Made by a program: the position numbers and the translations under genes | Origin: Bacteroides sp. | GTDB taxonomy: Bacteria > Bacteroidota > Bacteroidia > Bacteroidales > Muribaculaceae | Assembly: GCA_014802045.1 (NCBI GenBank) | Contig: JAAVDA010000020.1 | Location: 38,497-102,496, forward strand | Length of the DNA stretch: 64,000 bases | Reading direction: 5' to 3' | Part shown: in pieces, positions 37,331 to 46,000 of the stretch | Position numbering within the stretch: the stretch's first letter is position 1 | How the letters are laid out: each line of letters begins with the position of its first letter | Notes under the pieces: generated by a model | Databases searched by the model: none | What the model was told of the DNA's origin: nothing | Seen by the model: the letters and a program-made list of their open reading frames with translations, nothing else

Positions 37331-38034
37331 AATCTACCGACACCCTCTATATCATTCCGGCCCGAGGTGGCAGCAAAGGCATACCCGGAAAAAACATCCG
37401 ACCCCTGGCCGGCAAACCGCTTCTGCTCTACTCCATAGAGGTGGCCAGAGAGCTTGCACCGGATTCCCACATCTTGCTCAGCACCGATTCCGAAGAGATT
37501 GCTGAGGTGGGGCGTAAGGCCGGACTAACTGTTGACTATATGCGACCCGATTCGCTCGCCACCGACACCGCAGGCTCGCGCGAAGTGATTATCGACGCGA
37601 TGGACTATGCCGATTCCGCAGGCATCCGCTATTGCAACGTATGCTTGCTTCAGCCCACTTCTCCGCTCCGCACCCCCGACGATATCCGCGGTGCCCTCGC
37701 ACTCTACCGTCCGGAGCTCGATATGGTGGTGTCGGTGTGTGAAGTAGCCGCCAACCCCTACTACAATTGCTTCGAGCCGGATCCGGCCACGGGCTATCTT
37801 CACATATCAAAAGGAGAGGGTAAGTTTGTGCGACGCCAGGATGCCCCTCCCGCATGGGAATTTAACGGCGCCGTCTATATAATCAATCCGGAAGCCATCC
37901 GTGCTAAAAAATTCTCCGAAATGGATCGTCGCCTCCCCTACCCCATGCCGCGCGAAAGAAGTGTGGATATAGACACTCTGCTCGACTGGACACTGGCCGA
38001 AACCATCCTGTCTAAATATTCAACTCAGCTATGA
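37327..38034 (+). CDS. CMP-nonulosonate cytidylyltransferase (LegF/NeuA-like)
   Basis: A 235-residue CMP-sugar synthetase. The N-terminal IPARGGSKGIPGKNI is the CTP-binding motif of CMP-sialate-type synthetases; LLQPTSPLRTPDDI and GAVYIINPEAI are further family motifs. It activates a nonulosonic acid (legionaminic, pseudaminic or sialic) with CMP for transfer. Pairing with the PtmE-like gene immediately downstream (ATGA overlap), and the LegB at 33266, points to legionaminic acid. Confidence 0.85.
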   Translation: MKSTDTLYIIPARGGSKGIPGKNIRPLAGKPLLLYSIEVARELAPDSHILLSTDSEEIAEVGRKAGLTVDYMRPDSLATDTAGSREVIIDAMDYADSAGIRYCNVCLLQPTSPLRTPDDIRGALALYRPELDMVVSVCEVAANPYYNCFEPDPATGYLHISKGEGKFVRRQDAPPAWEFNGAVYIINPEAIRAKKFSEMDRRLPYPMPRERSVDIDTLLDWTLAETILSKYSTQL

Positions 38035-39065
38035 CCCGACACATTATAACCGACGACTCTACCCTGCTCGACGCTCTGGGAAGGCTCAATGCCCTGTCGG
38101 GAGGAGTTATGACCCTCCTGGTCACTGACAAAGAGGGAGTGATGACCGGCACACTAACCGATGGAGACATACGCCGCGGTCTCCTTGCCGGAGCACTCCC
38201 CACCACAAAAGTGAGAGAGATAATGCACCGCAGCTTCAAGGCACTCACCGAACAGTCGGATGACATCTCGCGCCTGCGGGAGTTTCGCCGCAGAGGGCTC
38301 ACACTCGTGCCACGCCTCGGCTCCGATGGACGAATCATAGAGATTATCGACACCACCGTCACACGCTCCCTGCTCCCACTCTCGGCTATCATCATGGCCG
38401 GAGGAAAAGGCGAACGGCTCCGTCCGCTCACACTCTCAACCCCTAAGCCTCTGCTCGAAATCGGAGGAAAACCGATTATCGACTACAATATAGACCTGCT
38501 CCGATCAAACGGAATCACAGATATCACGGTCACAGTGAATTATCTCGCTGAGGCCATAGAGGCTCATTTTGCCGATACAGATATAAAATGCGTGCGCGAA
38601 TCCAGCCCGCTCGGCACCATCGGAGCTGCCGCGCTGGTGCCTCACAAACCCGACGGCACCACCATCGTGATGAATTCCGACCTGCTCACCACCATATCGC
38701 TCGAAGATATGTATCTGCGCCATATCTCTGAGGAGGCAGACATAACGGTGGCAGCCATCCCCTACAATCTTTCCGTGCCCTATGCTATCCTCACCACGGA
38801 GGGAGCCAGAGTGACCGGTCTGGAGGAGAAACCATCATATTCATACTATGCCAATGCCGGCATCTACATGATATCCAATCGTCTGCTGTCTGAACTTCCA
38901 TCAGACAGGCGTACTGACGCCACAGATTTGATTGCCGAGGCGATAGCCGACGGATGCAAGGTGGTCTATTTCCCGATTTCAGGCACATGGATTGATATAG
39001 GATCGCATGTTGACTTCCGTCATGCCTGCGAACTTATGCTCCACCACGAAACCATGCGCCGCTGA
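38031..39065 (+). CDS. CBS-domain nucleotidyltransferase (PtmE/LegE-like)
   Basis: A 344-residue protein: two CBS motifs at the N terminus (about 1-110, with LVTDKEGVMTGTLTDGDIRR), then a nucleotidyltransferase domain starting SAIIMAGGKGERLRPLT (about 119-135) with KPLLEIGGKPIIDYN. Campylobacter PtmE has this order and makes GDP-glucosamine for the legionaminic acid pathway; the PtmE assignment rests on domain order and neighbours. The alternative is another GDP- or UDP-hexose pyrophosphorylase with a CBS regulator. Coupled to legF by ATGA. Confidence 0.78.
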   Translation: MTRHIITDDSTLLDALGRLNALSGGVMTLLVTDKEGVMTGTLTDGDIRRGLLAGALPTTKVREIMHRSFKALTEQSDDISRLREFRRRGLTLVPRLGSDGRIIEIIDTTVTRSLLPLSAIIMAGGKGERLRPLTLSTPKPLLEIGGKPIIDYNIDLLRSNGITDITVTVNYLAEAIEAHFADTDIKCVRESSPLGTIGAAALVPHKPDGTTIVMNSDLLTTISLEDMYLRHISEEADITVAAIPYNLSVPYAILTTEGARVTGLEEKPSYSYYANAGIYMISNRLLSELPSDRRTDATDLIAEAIADGCKVVYFPISGTWIDIGSHVDFRHACELMLHHETMRR

Positions 39066-39151
39066 CCTTGTTATATATTCATAAGCGGTGATTATTCAGC
39101 TCCCACATCAATCACCTCTATTATTATTTTAACCTACAATTTCCATCCAAT

Positions 39152-40339
39152 ATGGCTGATTCGAATTTTATAGACTACGTAAAGATACTTTGCCGTTCGG
39201 GCAAGGGCGGGGCGGGTTCCCGCCATTTTCACAGAGCCAAATATGTGCCTAAAGGCGGTCCGGACGGAGGTGACGGAGGTCGCGGAGGCCACATAATATT
39301 GCGCGGCAACAGCCACATGTGGACACTGCTGCCTCTCAAATACCGCCGCCATATCTTTGCCGGCAATGGCCAGAGCGGCAGCGAAGGCCGCAGTTCGGGC
39401 AAAGATGGTGAAGATGTGATTGTCGATGTGCCCTGCGGCACTGTGGTGTTTGATGCCGACACCGGCGACTATCTCTGCGAAGTGACCTACGACGGTGAAG
39501 AAGTGAAGCTCCTGAAGGGTGGACGCGGTGGTCTCGGCAACTGGCATTTCAAAAGTCCCACCAACCGCACTCCCCGATATGCCCAGCCGGGCGAACCGTC
39601 GGTGGAAAAAGCTGTGATTCTCGAACTGAAACTGCTTGCCGACGTGGGTCTCGTTGGATTTCCTAATGCCGGAAAATCCACTCTCCTGTCAAGCATCTCA
39701 GCAGCCCGTCCGAAAATTGCCGACTATCCCTTCACAACAATGGAACCACAGCTCGGCATTGTGGAATATCGCGACCGGCAGTCGTTTGTCATGGCCGATA
39801 TCCCGGGCATTATCGAAGGAGCCAGCGAAGGGCGTGGACTCGGACTCCGTTTCCTCCGCCATATAGAGCGCAATGCGGTGCTGCTTTTCCTTGTTCCGGC
39901 CGATGCCGAAGATATTCCAGGCCAATATGAAGTGCTCCTTGACGAACTGCGCCGCTTCAATCCGCAGCTCATGGACAAGCAGCGCCTGCTTGCCATATCA
40001 AAGAGCGATATGCTCGACGACGAACTGCGCGAGGAGATTGAAAAGACTCTACCCGACGACATCCCTCATGTGTTTATATCCTCTGTAACAGGCTATCATC
40101 TTACCGAACTGAAAGATATGCTATGGGGTGCCATCAACGACGAGCGGAACCAGATTGCCACCCCTTCCATAACCCATCGTCCGCTCGACGGACACCATCG
40201 TGTGCGTGAAGAAGATGAATTCATATTCGAACCGACCCCGGTTGAACCCGAAGAGGATACTTTCGACGAGGATGATTCCGGCGACTGGGAAGAAGATTGG
40301 GATGATGATTTCAACTACTCCGTAGGTGACGACAATTAA
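39152..40339 (+). CDS. obg: GTPase Obg/CgtA
   Basis: A 395-residue GTPase of ribosome assembly and stress control. The Gly-rich Obg fold (1-158, [13 protein letters not shown]) precedes the G domain: P-loop GFPNAGKST at 169-177, DIPG switch II, and SKSD in place of NKxD. The usual OCT domain is absent; instead there is a highly acidic tail (about 350-395, [18 protein letters not shown]). pgeF overlaps its end by 14 bases. Confidence 0.96.
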   Translation: MADSNFIDYVKILCRSGKGGAGSRHFHRAKYVPKGGPDGGDGGRGGHIILRGNSHMWTLLPLKYRRHIFAGNGQSGSEGRSSGKDGEDVIVDVPCGTVVFDADTGDYLCEVTYDGEEVKLLKGGRGGLGNWHFKSPTNRTPRYAQPGEPSVEKAVILELKLLADVGLVGFPNAGKSTLLSSISAARPKIADYPFTTMEPQLGIVEYRDRQSFVMADIPGIIEGASEGRGLGLRFLRHIERNAVLLFLVPADAEDIPGQYEVLLDELRRFNPQLMDKQRLLAISKSDMLDDELREEIEKTLPDDIPHVFISSVTGYHLTELKDMLWGAINDERNQIATPSITHRPLDGHHRVREEDEFIFEPTPVEPEEDTFDEDDSGDWEEDWDDDFNYSVGDDN

Positions 40340-41087
40340 ACTTATTGATTTGCCCGGCATCCGTGCATTCTCCACCCTGAGAGACTGCACGGATGCGGCG
40401 TCTCCCTACGACGGTTTCAACACCTGCCACTACACCGGCGCTCCTGCCCACTCGGTGGAGGAGTGCCGAGGACGGCTTGCCGCACAACTTGATATAGGAA
40501 TTTCGCAACTTGTCATACCTCGGCAGACACACTCTGCAAGCGTGAAACTCATTGATTCGCTTCCAGTCGACCCGGCCGAGCTTGAAGGGGTGGACGGACT
40601 TGTCACATCTCTCTCAGGAGTAGCGCTTGTGATTCATACTGCCGACTGCGTGCCGGTGGTGATGGCAGACAGACGCAAAGGCATAATCGCGGCAGTTCAT
40701 TCAGGATGGCGTGGCACTGTGGCCGATATCACCGGCAGAGCCTTGCGCCTCATGGAGTGTGCGGGAGCTGATTGCACCGACATTGTGGCTGCCATGGGGC
40801 CATGCATATGCCGGGAATGCTTTGAGACCGGCCCGGAGGTTGCTTCGCAGTTTGGCAGACAATTCGTGGATTACTCCTATGGTGAAAAGCCTCATATCGA
40901 CCTGCCGGAAGTGATTCGCCACACACTCATCGCCGCCGGAGTGGCACCCGGCAATATCTCAATGCCACCGGCTTGTTCACGGTGCTCACACGACCGATTC
41001 TTCTCAGCCCGACGGCTCGGAATCAACTCCGGACGCACAGCCACCGTTATCTTTCGGGAATCTCCCTGCGCGGAAATGCATCGATAA
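40326..41087 (+). CDS. pgeF: YfiH/PgeF-family multicopper-like purine nucleoside enzyme
   Basis: A 253-residue protein with the laccase-domain triad His69 (RQTHS), Cys108 (HTADCVPV) and His125 (AVHSGWRGT), which binds zinc or copper. Members act as purine nucleoside phosphorylase/adenosine deaminase, and some have been described as laccases or peptidoglycan editing factor. The start is GTG 40326 inside the obg tail. Its last 41 bases overlap the convergent gene at 41047, an unusually long convergent overlap. Confidence 0.9.
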   Translation: MTTIKLIDLPGIRAFSTLRDCTDAASPYDGFNTCHYTGAPAHSVEECRGRLAAQLDIGISQLVIPRQTHSASVKLIDSLPVDPAELEGVDGLVTSLSGVALVIHTADCVPVVMADRRKGIIAAVHSGWRGTVADITGRALRLMECAGADCTDIVAAMGPCICRECFETGPEVASQFGRQFVDYSYGEKPHIDLPEVIRHTLIAAGVAPGNISMPPACSRCSHDRFFSARRLGINSGRTATVIFRESPCAEMHR

Positions 41088-41907
41088 AACTACCGGGAGT
41101 GGAGTTATAAATCACGGCTCCACAACTGCGCGCGAACCGTTCCACTGCAAAATAGGCCTTGAACGCCACATAAAAACTGTAGATAATCTCATGCAATCTT
41201 ATGTTGCGATACACTGACCTCACTCTCTCATGCTCTGCCTCATTGTCTTTATAAAAATGTGGTTGCACAGAGATTACGGTATTGTCCTCATCCACCTCAA
41301 GAGTGCGTGTCCATGAATGGTCAGCGCCGGCCACATATATCTCCTTATATCCCAGCCACAGGCCAAGCATAAGAGCCGGAATAAGCACATTGCGCGGTCG
41401 AGGCATAGCCCTGCGCCATCTGAACGTCAGATTCTCAAGCCATTCGAACCCCTCCACCCCCAGAGAATTGAACCTCACCACCGTAATATTTACGTTGCCA
41501 TTGCCCGGCAATGTTTCATCGGCCGGCCCGAAAGGCACAAACAGTGTCATAGGCCAGTCTACTTTCAGCAGATTATCTCTGAGCCGCTTCAGATTTTCAT
41601 TACCGCTCATATCAAAAAACACCGGATCGGCCATCACATAGTAGCATGGCCTCAGAGCAAAAAATTCTTCGGTTGCCGCAGCAAAATTCACCGCAAGCAG
41701 CGGATGCTCCGACAGCCTGCCGCCATAGCGCGCCATGGTATCGGCAAGCGACGGACCATTGCCCATCACCACAAGAAAATCATCGCGACTCTCACTCTTC
41801 ATTGTCGAATGGTGAGAACTGACAGCCAATTTCACCACACTCTTTGACGAAGAACCGAGCTTACTGAAAAAATCCGCCACGCGGTCTGCAATACCTTTCT
41901 TCTCCAT
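41047..41907 (-). CDS. GT42/DUF115-like putative nonulosonate (sialic-type) transferase
   Basis: A 286-residue cytoplasmic protein. VVMGNGPSL (46-54) matches the nucleotide-sugar motif shared by GT42 sialyltransferases (Cst-II AGNGPSL) and DUF115/Maf glycosyltransferases. LGYKEIYVAGADH (185-197) mirrors Cst-II LGYKEIYLSGIDF, and PHFYKDNEAEH (216-226) resembles the Cst-II PNFKNDN segment that precedes its catalytic His. The match is by eye from memory. With LegB, LegF and PtmE nearby it could transfer a CMP-nonulosonate to a surface glycan. ATG 41907 has a TAACTTTG box ending 4 bases upstream. The 3' end overlaps pgeF by 41 bases. Confidence 0.55.
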   Translation of the reverse strand: MEKKGIADRVADFFSKLGSSSKSVVKLAVSSHHSTMKSESRDDFLVVMGNGPSLADTMARYGGRLSEHPLLAVNFAAATEEFFALRPCYYVMADPVFFDMSGNENLKRLRDNLLKVDWPMTLFVPFGPADETLPGNGNVNITVVRFNSLGVEGFEWLENLTFRWRRAMPRPRNVLIPALMLGLWLGYKEIYVAGADHSWTRTLEVDEDNTVISVQPHFYKDNEAEHERVRSVYRNIRLHEIIYSFYVAFKAYFAVERFARSCGAVIYNSTPGSFIDAFPRREIPER

Positions 41908-41911
41908 ACCG

Positions 41912-41919
41912 CAAAGTTA
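41912..41919 (-). promoter_or_regulatory. -7 box abutting the GT42-like start codon
   Basis: TAACTTTG on the minus strand, 4 bases before the ATG at 41907. The -33 position shows TTCG. Predicts a leaderless transcript. Confidence 0.55.
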
Positions 41920-42031
41920 CATAAAATAATTTCACTCCCGAAAAACCTTTTAATCGCATCAGGCGTTTTATAAGCAAGAGAAGGCATTTTGCTTACTTTA
42001 TTAAAAAGTAGAAAGCTCAATTATTTAGAGT

Positions 42032-42104
42032 GTCCCGAAAGGACGACCTACAGAATGCCGATACCTTCTCAGCCCACATCCCCCACCCGGACGTGGGCTT
42101 TTTT
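42032..42104 (+). ncRNA. Small structured segment ending in a rho-independent terminator
   Basis: In the 361-base gap before tRNA-Leu, a short hairpin GTCC-CGAAA-GGAC (about 42032-42044) is followed by AGCCCAC (42071-42077) pairing with GTGGGCT (42093-42099) and six Ts (42099-42104). No protein gene reads into this terminator from the left on the plus strand (the neighbouring gene points away), so it may end a small RNA. No convincing promoter was found for it. Confidence 0.3.
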
Positions 42105-42213
42105 GTTAACATCCCTTTTGAGCCAAGCGGACGATTACGGCATAAGGCTCCCAAAATCGAGAGACAATGAAAATATTTTTCAGCCTCCATTTTCATTTTT
42201 CATTTTAATCACC

Positions 42214-42221
42214 TATCTTTG
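42214..42221 (+). promoter_or_regulatory. -7 box of tRNA-Leu
   Basis: TATCTTTG fits TAnnTTTG; the mature tRNA starts 48 bases downstream. ruvA probably shares the transcript. Confidence 0.5.
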
Positions 42222-42268
42222 CACCGCAAAACGCCGTCTGACTCTCGGAGTCTGCTTTACCGGCTGAT

Positions 42269-42352
42269 GCTCGAATGGTGGAATGGTAGACACGAAGGAC
42301 TTAAAATCCTTTGGCCATAGCGGCTGTGCGGGTTCGAGTCCCGCTTCGAGTA
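42269..42352 (+). tRNA. tRNA-Leu (anticodon TAA)
   Basis: A class II tRNA of 84 bases with a long variable arm. Acceptor GCTCGAA pairs with TTCGAGT (one G:T pair). Anticodon stem AAGGA/TCCTT encloses CTTAAAA with TAA as anticodon. T arm GCGGGTTCGAGTCCCGC is perfect. The 3' end is followed by CTA, so CCA is not encoded. Confidence 0.95.
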
Positions 42353-42404
42353 CTAAACGATGGAATCCGGCATCATTGCCAGATTCCTTTTTATTTTCCG
42401 ACCC

Positions 42405-42986
42405 ATGATTGAATATCTGCGCGGCCCATTGGCCGAAATAACTCCGGCTTATGCTGTGATAGACTGTAACGGTGTGGGATATATGGTAAATATCACCCTT
42501 ACAACCTATACCGCTCTTCAGGCACGCACCGAAGCGCGCCTGCTCATCCATGAGGCTATCCGTGAGGATGCATGGGTGCTGTTCGGCTTTATTGACGAGA
42601 GAGAAAGATCGCTCTTTCGCGCGCTCATAGGTGTGTCGGGAGTGGGTGCCAACACCGCACGGATGATTCTGTCGTCATTGCCGGCTCCTGAACTCGAAGG
42701 AGTCATAGTGACCGGCGATGTGCGCCGCCTGAAGTCTGTGAAAGGTATCGGGGCAAAGACCGCCGAAAGAATAATTGTTGACCTCCGCGATAAAATAAAA
42801 CCATCAGGCGATGCGTTAATAACTCAGCCCGTCGCCGCGTCAGAGGTGTTCGACGAAGCTCTTGCAGCCCTGGTTATGCTCGGTTTCCCCAAACCGCAGT
42901 CGCAGAAAGTGCTGACAAAGATATTCGATGCAGAGCCTGCCATCAAAGTGGAAGCCGCCATAAAGAGGGCTCTCTCCATGATGTGA
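42405..42986 (+). CDS. ruvA: Holliday junction branch-migration protein RuvA
   Basis: A 193-residue DNA-binding subunit of RuvAB. N-terminal OB fold (MIEYLRGPLAEITPAYAVID), two helix-hairpin-helix motifs (ALIGVSGVGANTARMIL and LKSVKGIGAKTAERIIV), and a C-terminal UBA-like domain III that contacts RuvB. ATG 42405 matches the family start; 15 upstream codons are open but start within bases of the tRNA end. The adjacency of ruvA to sprA is usual in Bacteroidetes. No ruvB here. Confidence 0.95.
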   Translation: MIEYLRGPLAEITPAYAVIDCNGVGYMVNITLTTYTALQARTEARLLIHEAIREDAWVLFGFIDERERSLFRALIGVSGVGANTARMILSSLPAPELEGVIVTGDVRRLKSVKGIGAKTAERIIVDLRDKIKPSGDALITQPVAASEVFDEALAALVMLGFPKPQSQKVLTKIFDAEPAIKVEAAIKRALSMM

Positions 42987-43023
42987 TGCTGATAATACCG
43001 GCCGGGCGCCCCACATAATCATA

Positions 43024-46000
43024 ATGACGCCCCCGATATTTCGCCATATACTATTGCTCCTGCTGATGATTGCCGGCTCCGTGACAACCTCACGGGCTCA
43101 GTCGGATGTGAGCCTGCCGCCCGACTCAGCCGGCAGATTGGGAGGGGTGTCGCCCACCGTGCCGAGAAGCTACGATGAACTTCTCGCCCTCCCTCCGGCC
43201 TATGACCTCGCAAACCCCTCGAATATAGTCACTTCGGTGGAATATGACGCACAGTCGGGATGTTACTACGTGCGTACGCGCGTGGGCGGGCGCGACCTTG
43301 TCACCCCCTTCATGCTTACTCCAGAGCAATATCAGGCATGGCAGACACGCCAGTCCACCCGGCGCAGGTTCAGGCAACTCAATGACTCAACGTCGGCCGG
43401 AAAACACCGCGCGCCTTTCAATGTGCTCGACATGAATTTTGCCCTCGGACCGCTCGAAAAGATATTCGGCCCGGGAGGGGTGCAACTGCGCACCACCGGG
43501 ACAGTGCAGATTTCCACCGGCATTAAGTCGACCAAGACCGACAATCCGGCTCTATCGCTCAACTCGCGCCGCAAGACCATGTTTGACTTCGACCAGAAGA
43601 TTCAAGCAACCGTGGCGGCCACTGTGGGCGACCGCATGAAATTCAACATGACTTACAATACCGACGCCACATTTGACTTCGACTCCAAAAATCTGAAACT
43701 CAAATACGACGGCACGGAAGATGATATAGTAAAAACCATCGAGGCCGGCAATGTGAGCATGACCACCGGCTCATCCCTGATAAGAGGAAGCACGGCTCTG
43801 TTCGGCATCAAGAGCGTGCTGCAGTTCGGACGGCTCACAGCCACTGCCCTCGTGTCGCAACAGAATTCAGAGACCCGCTCCGTGAGCACTAAGGGGGGTG
43901 TGCAGACCACCCCATTTTCCATATCGGCCGACCAATACGACCAGAACCGCCACTATTTCCTGGCGCAGTTTTTCCGCGACAACTACGACTCATTCGCATC
44001 GCGTCTGCCGTTTGTGAGCTCCGGAGTAAGCATCACCCGCATTGAAGTGTGGATCACCAACAAGACGGCCAACTACAACCAAAGCCGCAACATTGTGGCG
44101 TTTATGGATCTGGGCGAAGAAAACCATCTATCCTCCTCCCACTGGACTCCCAATCCGGCTCTCCCCAATCCGGCCAATGCGTCAAACAATCTTCTCGCTA
44201 CAATCAAAGCCGACTATCCGGGCGCGCGCCAGATCAGCAGCGTCACGCAGGCTCTCGCTCCCCTCTCCGCCTATGGCATAGAGGGTGGCCGCGACTTCGA
44301 GAAGGTGGAGAGCGCAAGGCTTCTCCCCTCCTCCGACTATACCCTCAATTCCACCCTCGGATATATCTCTCTCCGCTCCCAGCTCAATGCCGACGAGGTG
44401 CTTGCTGTGGCATTCGAATACACCTACAACGGACAGGTGTATCAGGTGGGTGAATTTTCGGGAGACATCACCGAGACAGACCGGTCGCTCTATGTGAAGA
44501 TGCTCAAAAGCACCACTCAAGACCCACGGTTGCCCATGTGGCGACTGATGATGAAAAACGTGTATTCGCTTGACGCTTTTCAGGTGCAGAAACAAAACTT
44601 CCGCCTCAATATCAAATATCTCTCAGACACCACCGGCACAGAGATTCCCTATCTGCCCGTAGCCGCCATCAGCTCTAAGCCACTGCTTCAGGTGATGGGA
44701 CTCGACCGCATTGACTCAAACGAAGCCTCCAACCCCGACGGTTTCTTCGACTATATCGAGGGCTACACCATCCTGTCGTCGTCGGGCAAGATAATCTTCC
44801 CCGTGGCCGAACCGTTCGGATCCAATCTCGCCCGCCAGATTGGCGATGCCGCTATTGCCGCGCCATTTCTCTACACCGAGCTCTACGATTCTACCCTTGT
44901 TGTGGCCAGACAGTTTGCCGACAAGAATAAGTTTATCCTCACCGGCGAGTACCAGGCCTCGTCGGGCTCACAGATACGGCTTGAGGCCATGAATGTGCCC
45001 CGCGGCTCCGTAAGGGTGATGGCCGGAGGAGTGGAACTCACCGAAAACAGCGACTATACCGTTGACTATGCCATGGGTATAGTAACCATCACAAACCAAA
45101 GCATCATAGACTCCGGGCAGAGCATATCAGTGACACTCGAAAACCAGTCGCTCTTCAGCACCCAGCGCAAAACACTGCTCGGACTCGACCTCAACTACCG
45201 CCTGAACAGCAAGCTCAACTTCGGCGCCACGGTGCTCCACTATTCAGAGAAGGCTCTCACTGAAAAGGTGAATATCGGCAACGAGACGGTCAACAACACT
45301 ATGCTCGGACTCAATCTCGCCTACAACTCCGAACTGCCCTGGCTCAACACGCTTCTCAACAAAATTCCGACCGTCAACGCCGTCGCACCGTCCCGCCTGA
45401 GTGTGGTAGGCGAGGTGGCCCGCCTCATGCCCGCTGCCCAGAAAAGCGGCTCAGACAAAGGGAGCTCTTTCATTGACGATTTCGAATCGAGTCAGACCGG
45501 CATTGACCTCCGTTCGCCCTACTCCTGGTTTCTTGCATCCACCCCCTATGAGAGCGGGCCCGGAGCCCTCTTTCCTGAAGCGGCTCTGTCAGACAATCCC
45601 GACTATGGCAAAAACCGCGCGCTGCTCAATTGGTATACCATCGACCGATTGTTTACCCAGCGCAACTCCTCGCTCTGTCCGGCCTACATACGCAGCGACC
45701 TCAAGCAGCTCTCCAATCCATATGTGCGTGAAGTCACATCGCGCGAGATTTTCCCCGACCGACAGCTCACCTACGGCGAATCATCCACCATCCAGACCCT
45801 CAACCTCTCTTTCTATCCGGAAGAGCGTGGCCCCTACAATGTGGATGCCACCGACATCACCGACCAGGGACTCCTTCTCAACCCGGAGAAGCGCTGGGGT
45901 GGAATAATGCGCCGCATTGACAACACCAACTTCGAGCAGAGCAACATCGAATACATTCAGTTCTGGCTCATGAATCCATTTCTCGACCCCGAGAATCCGA

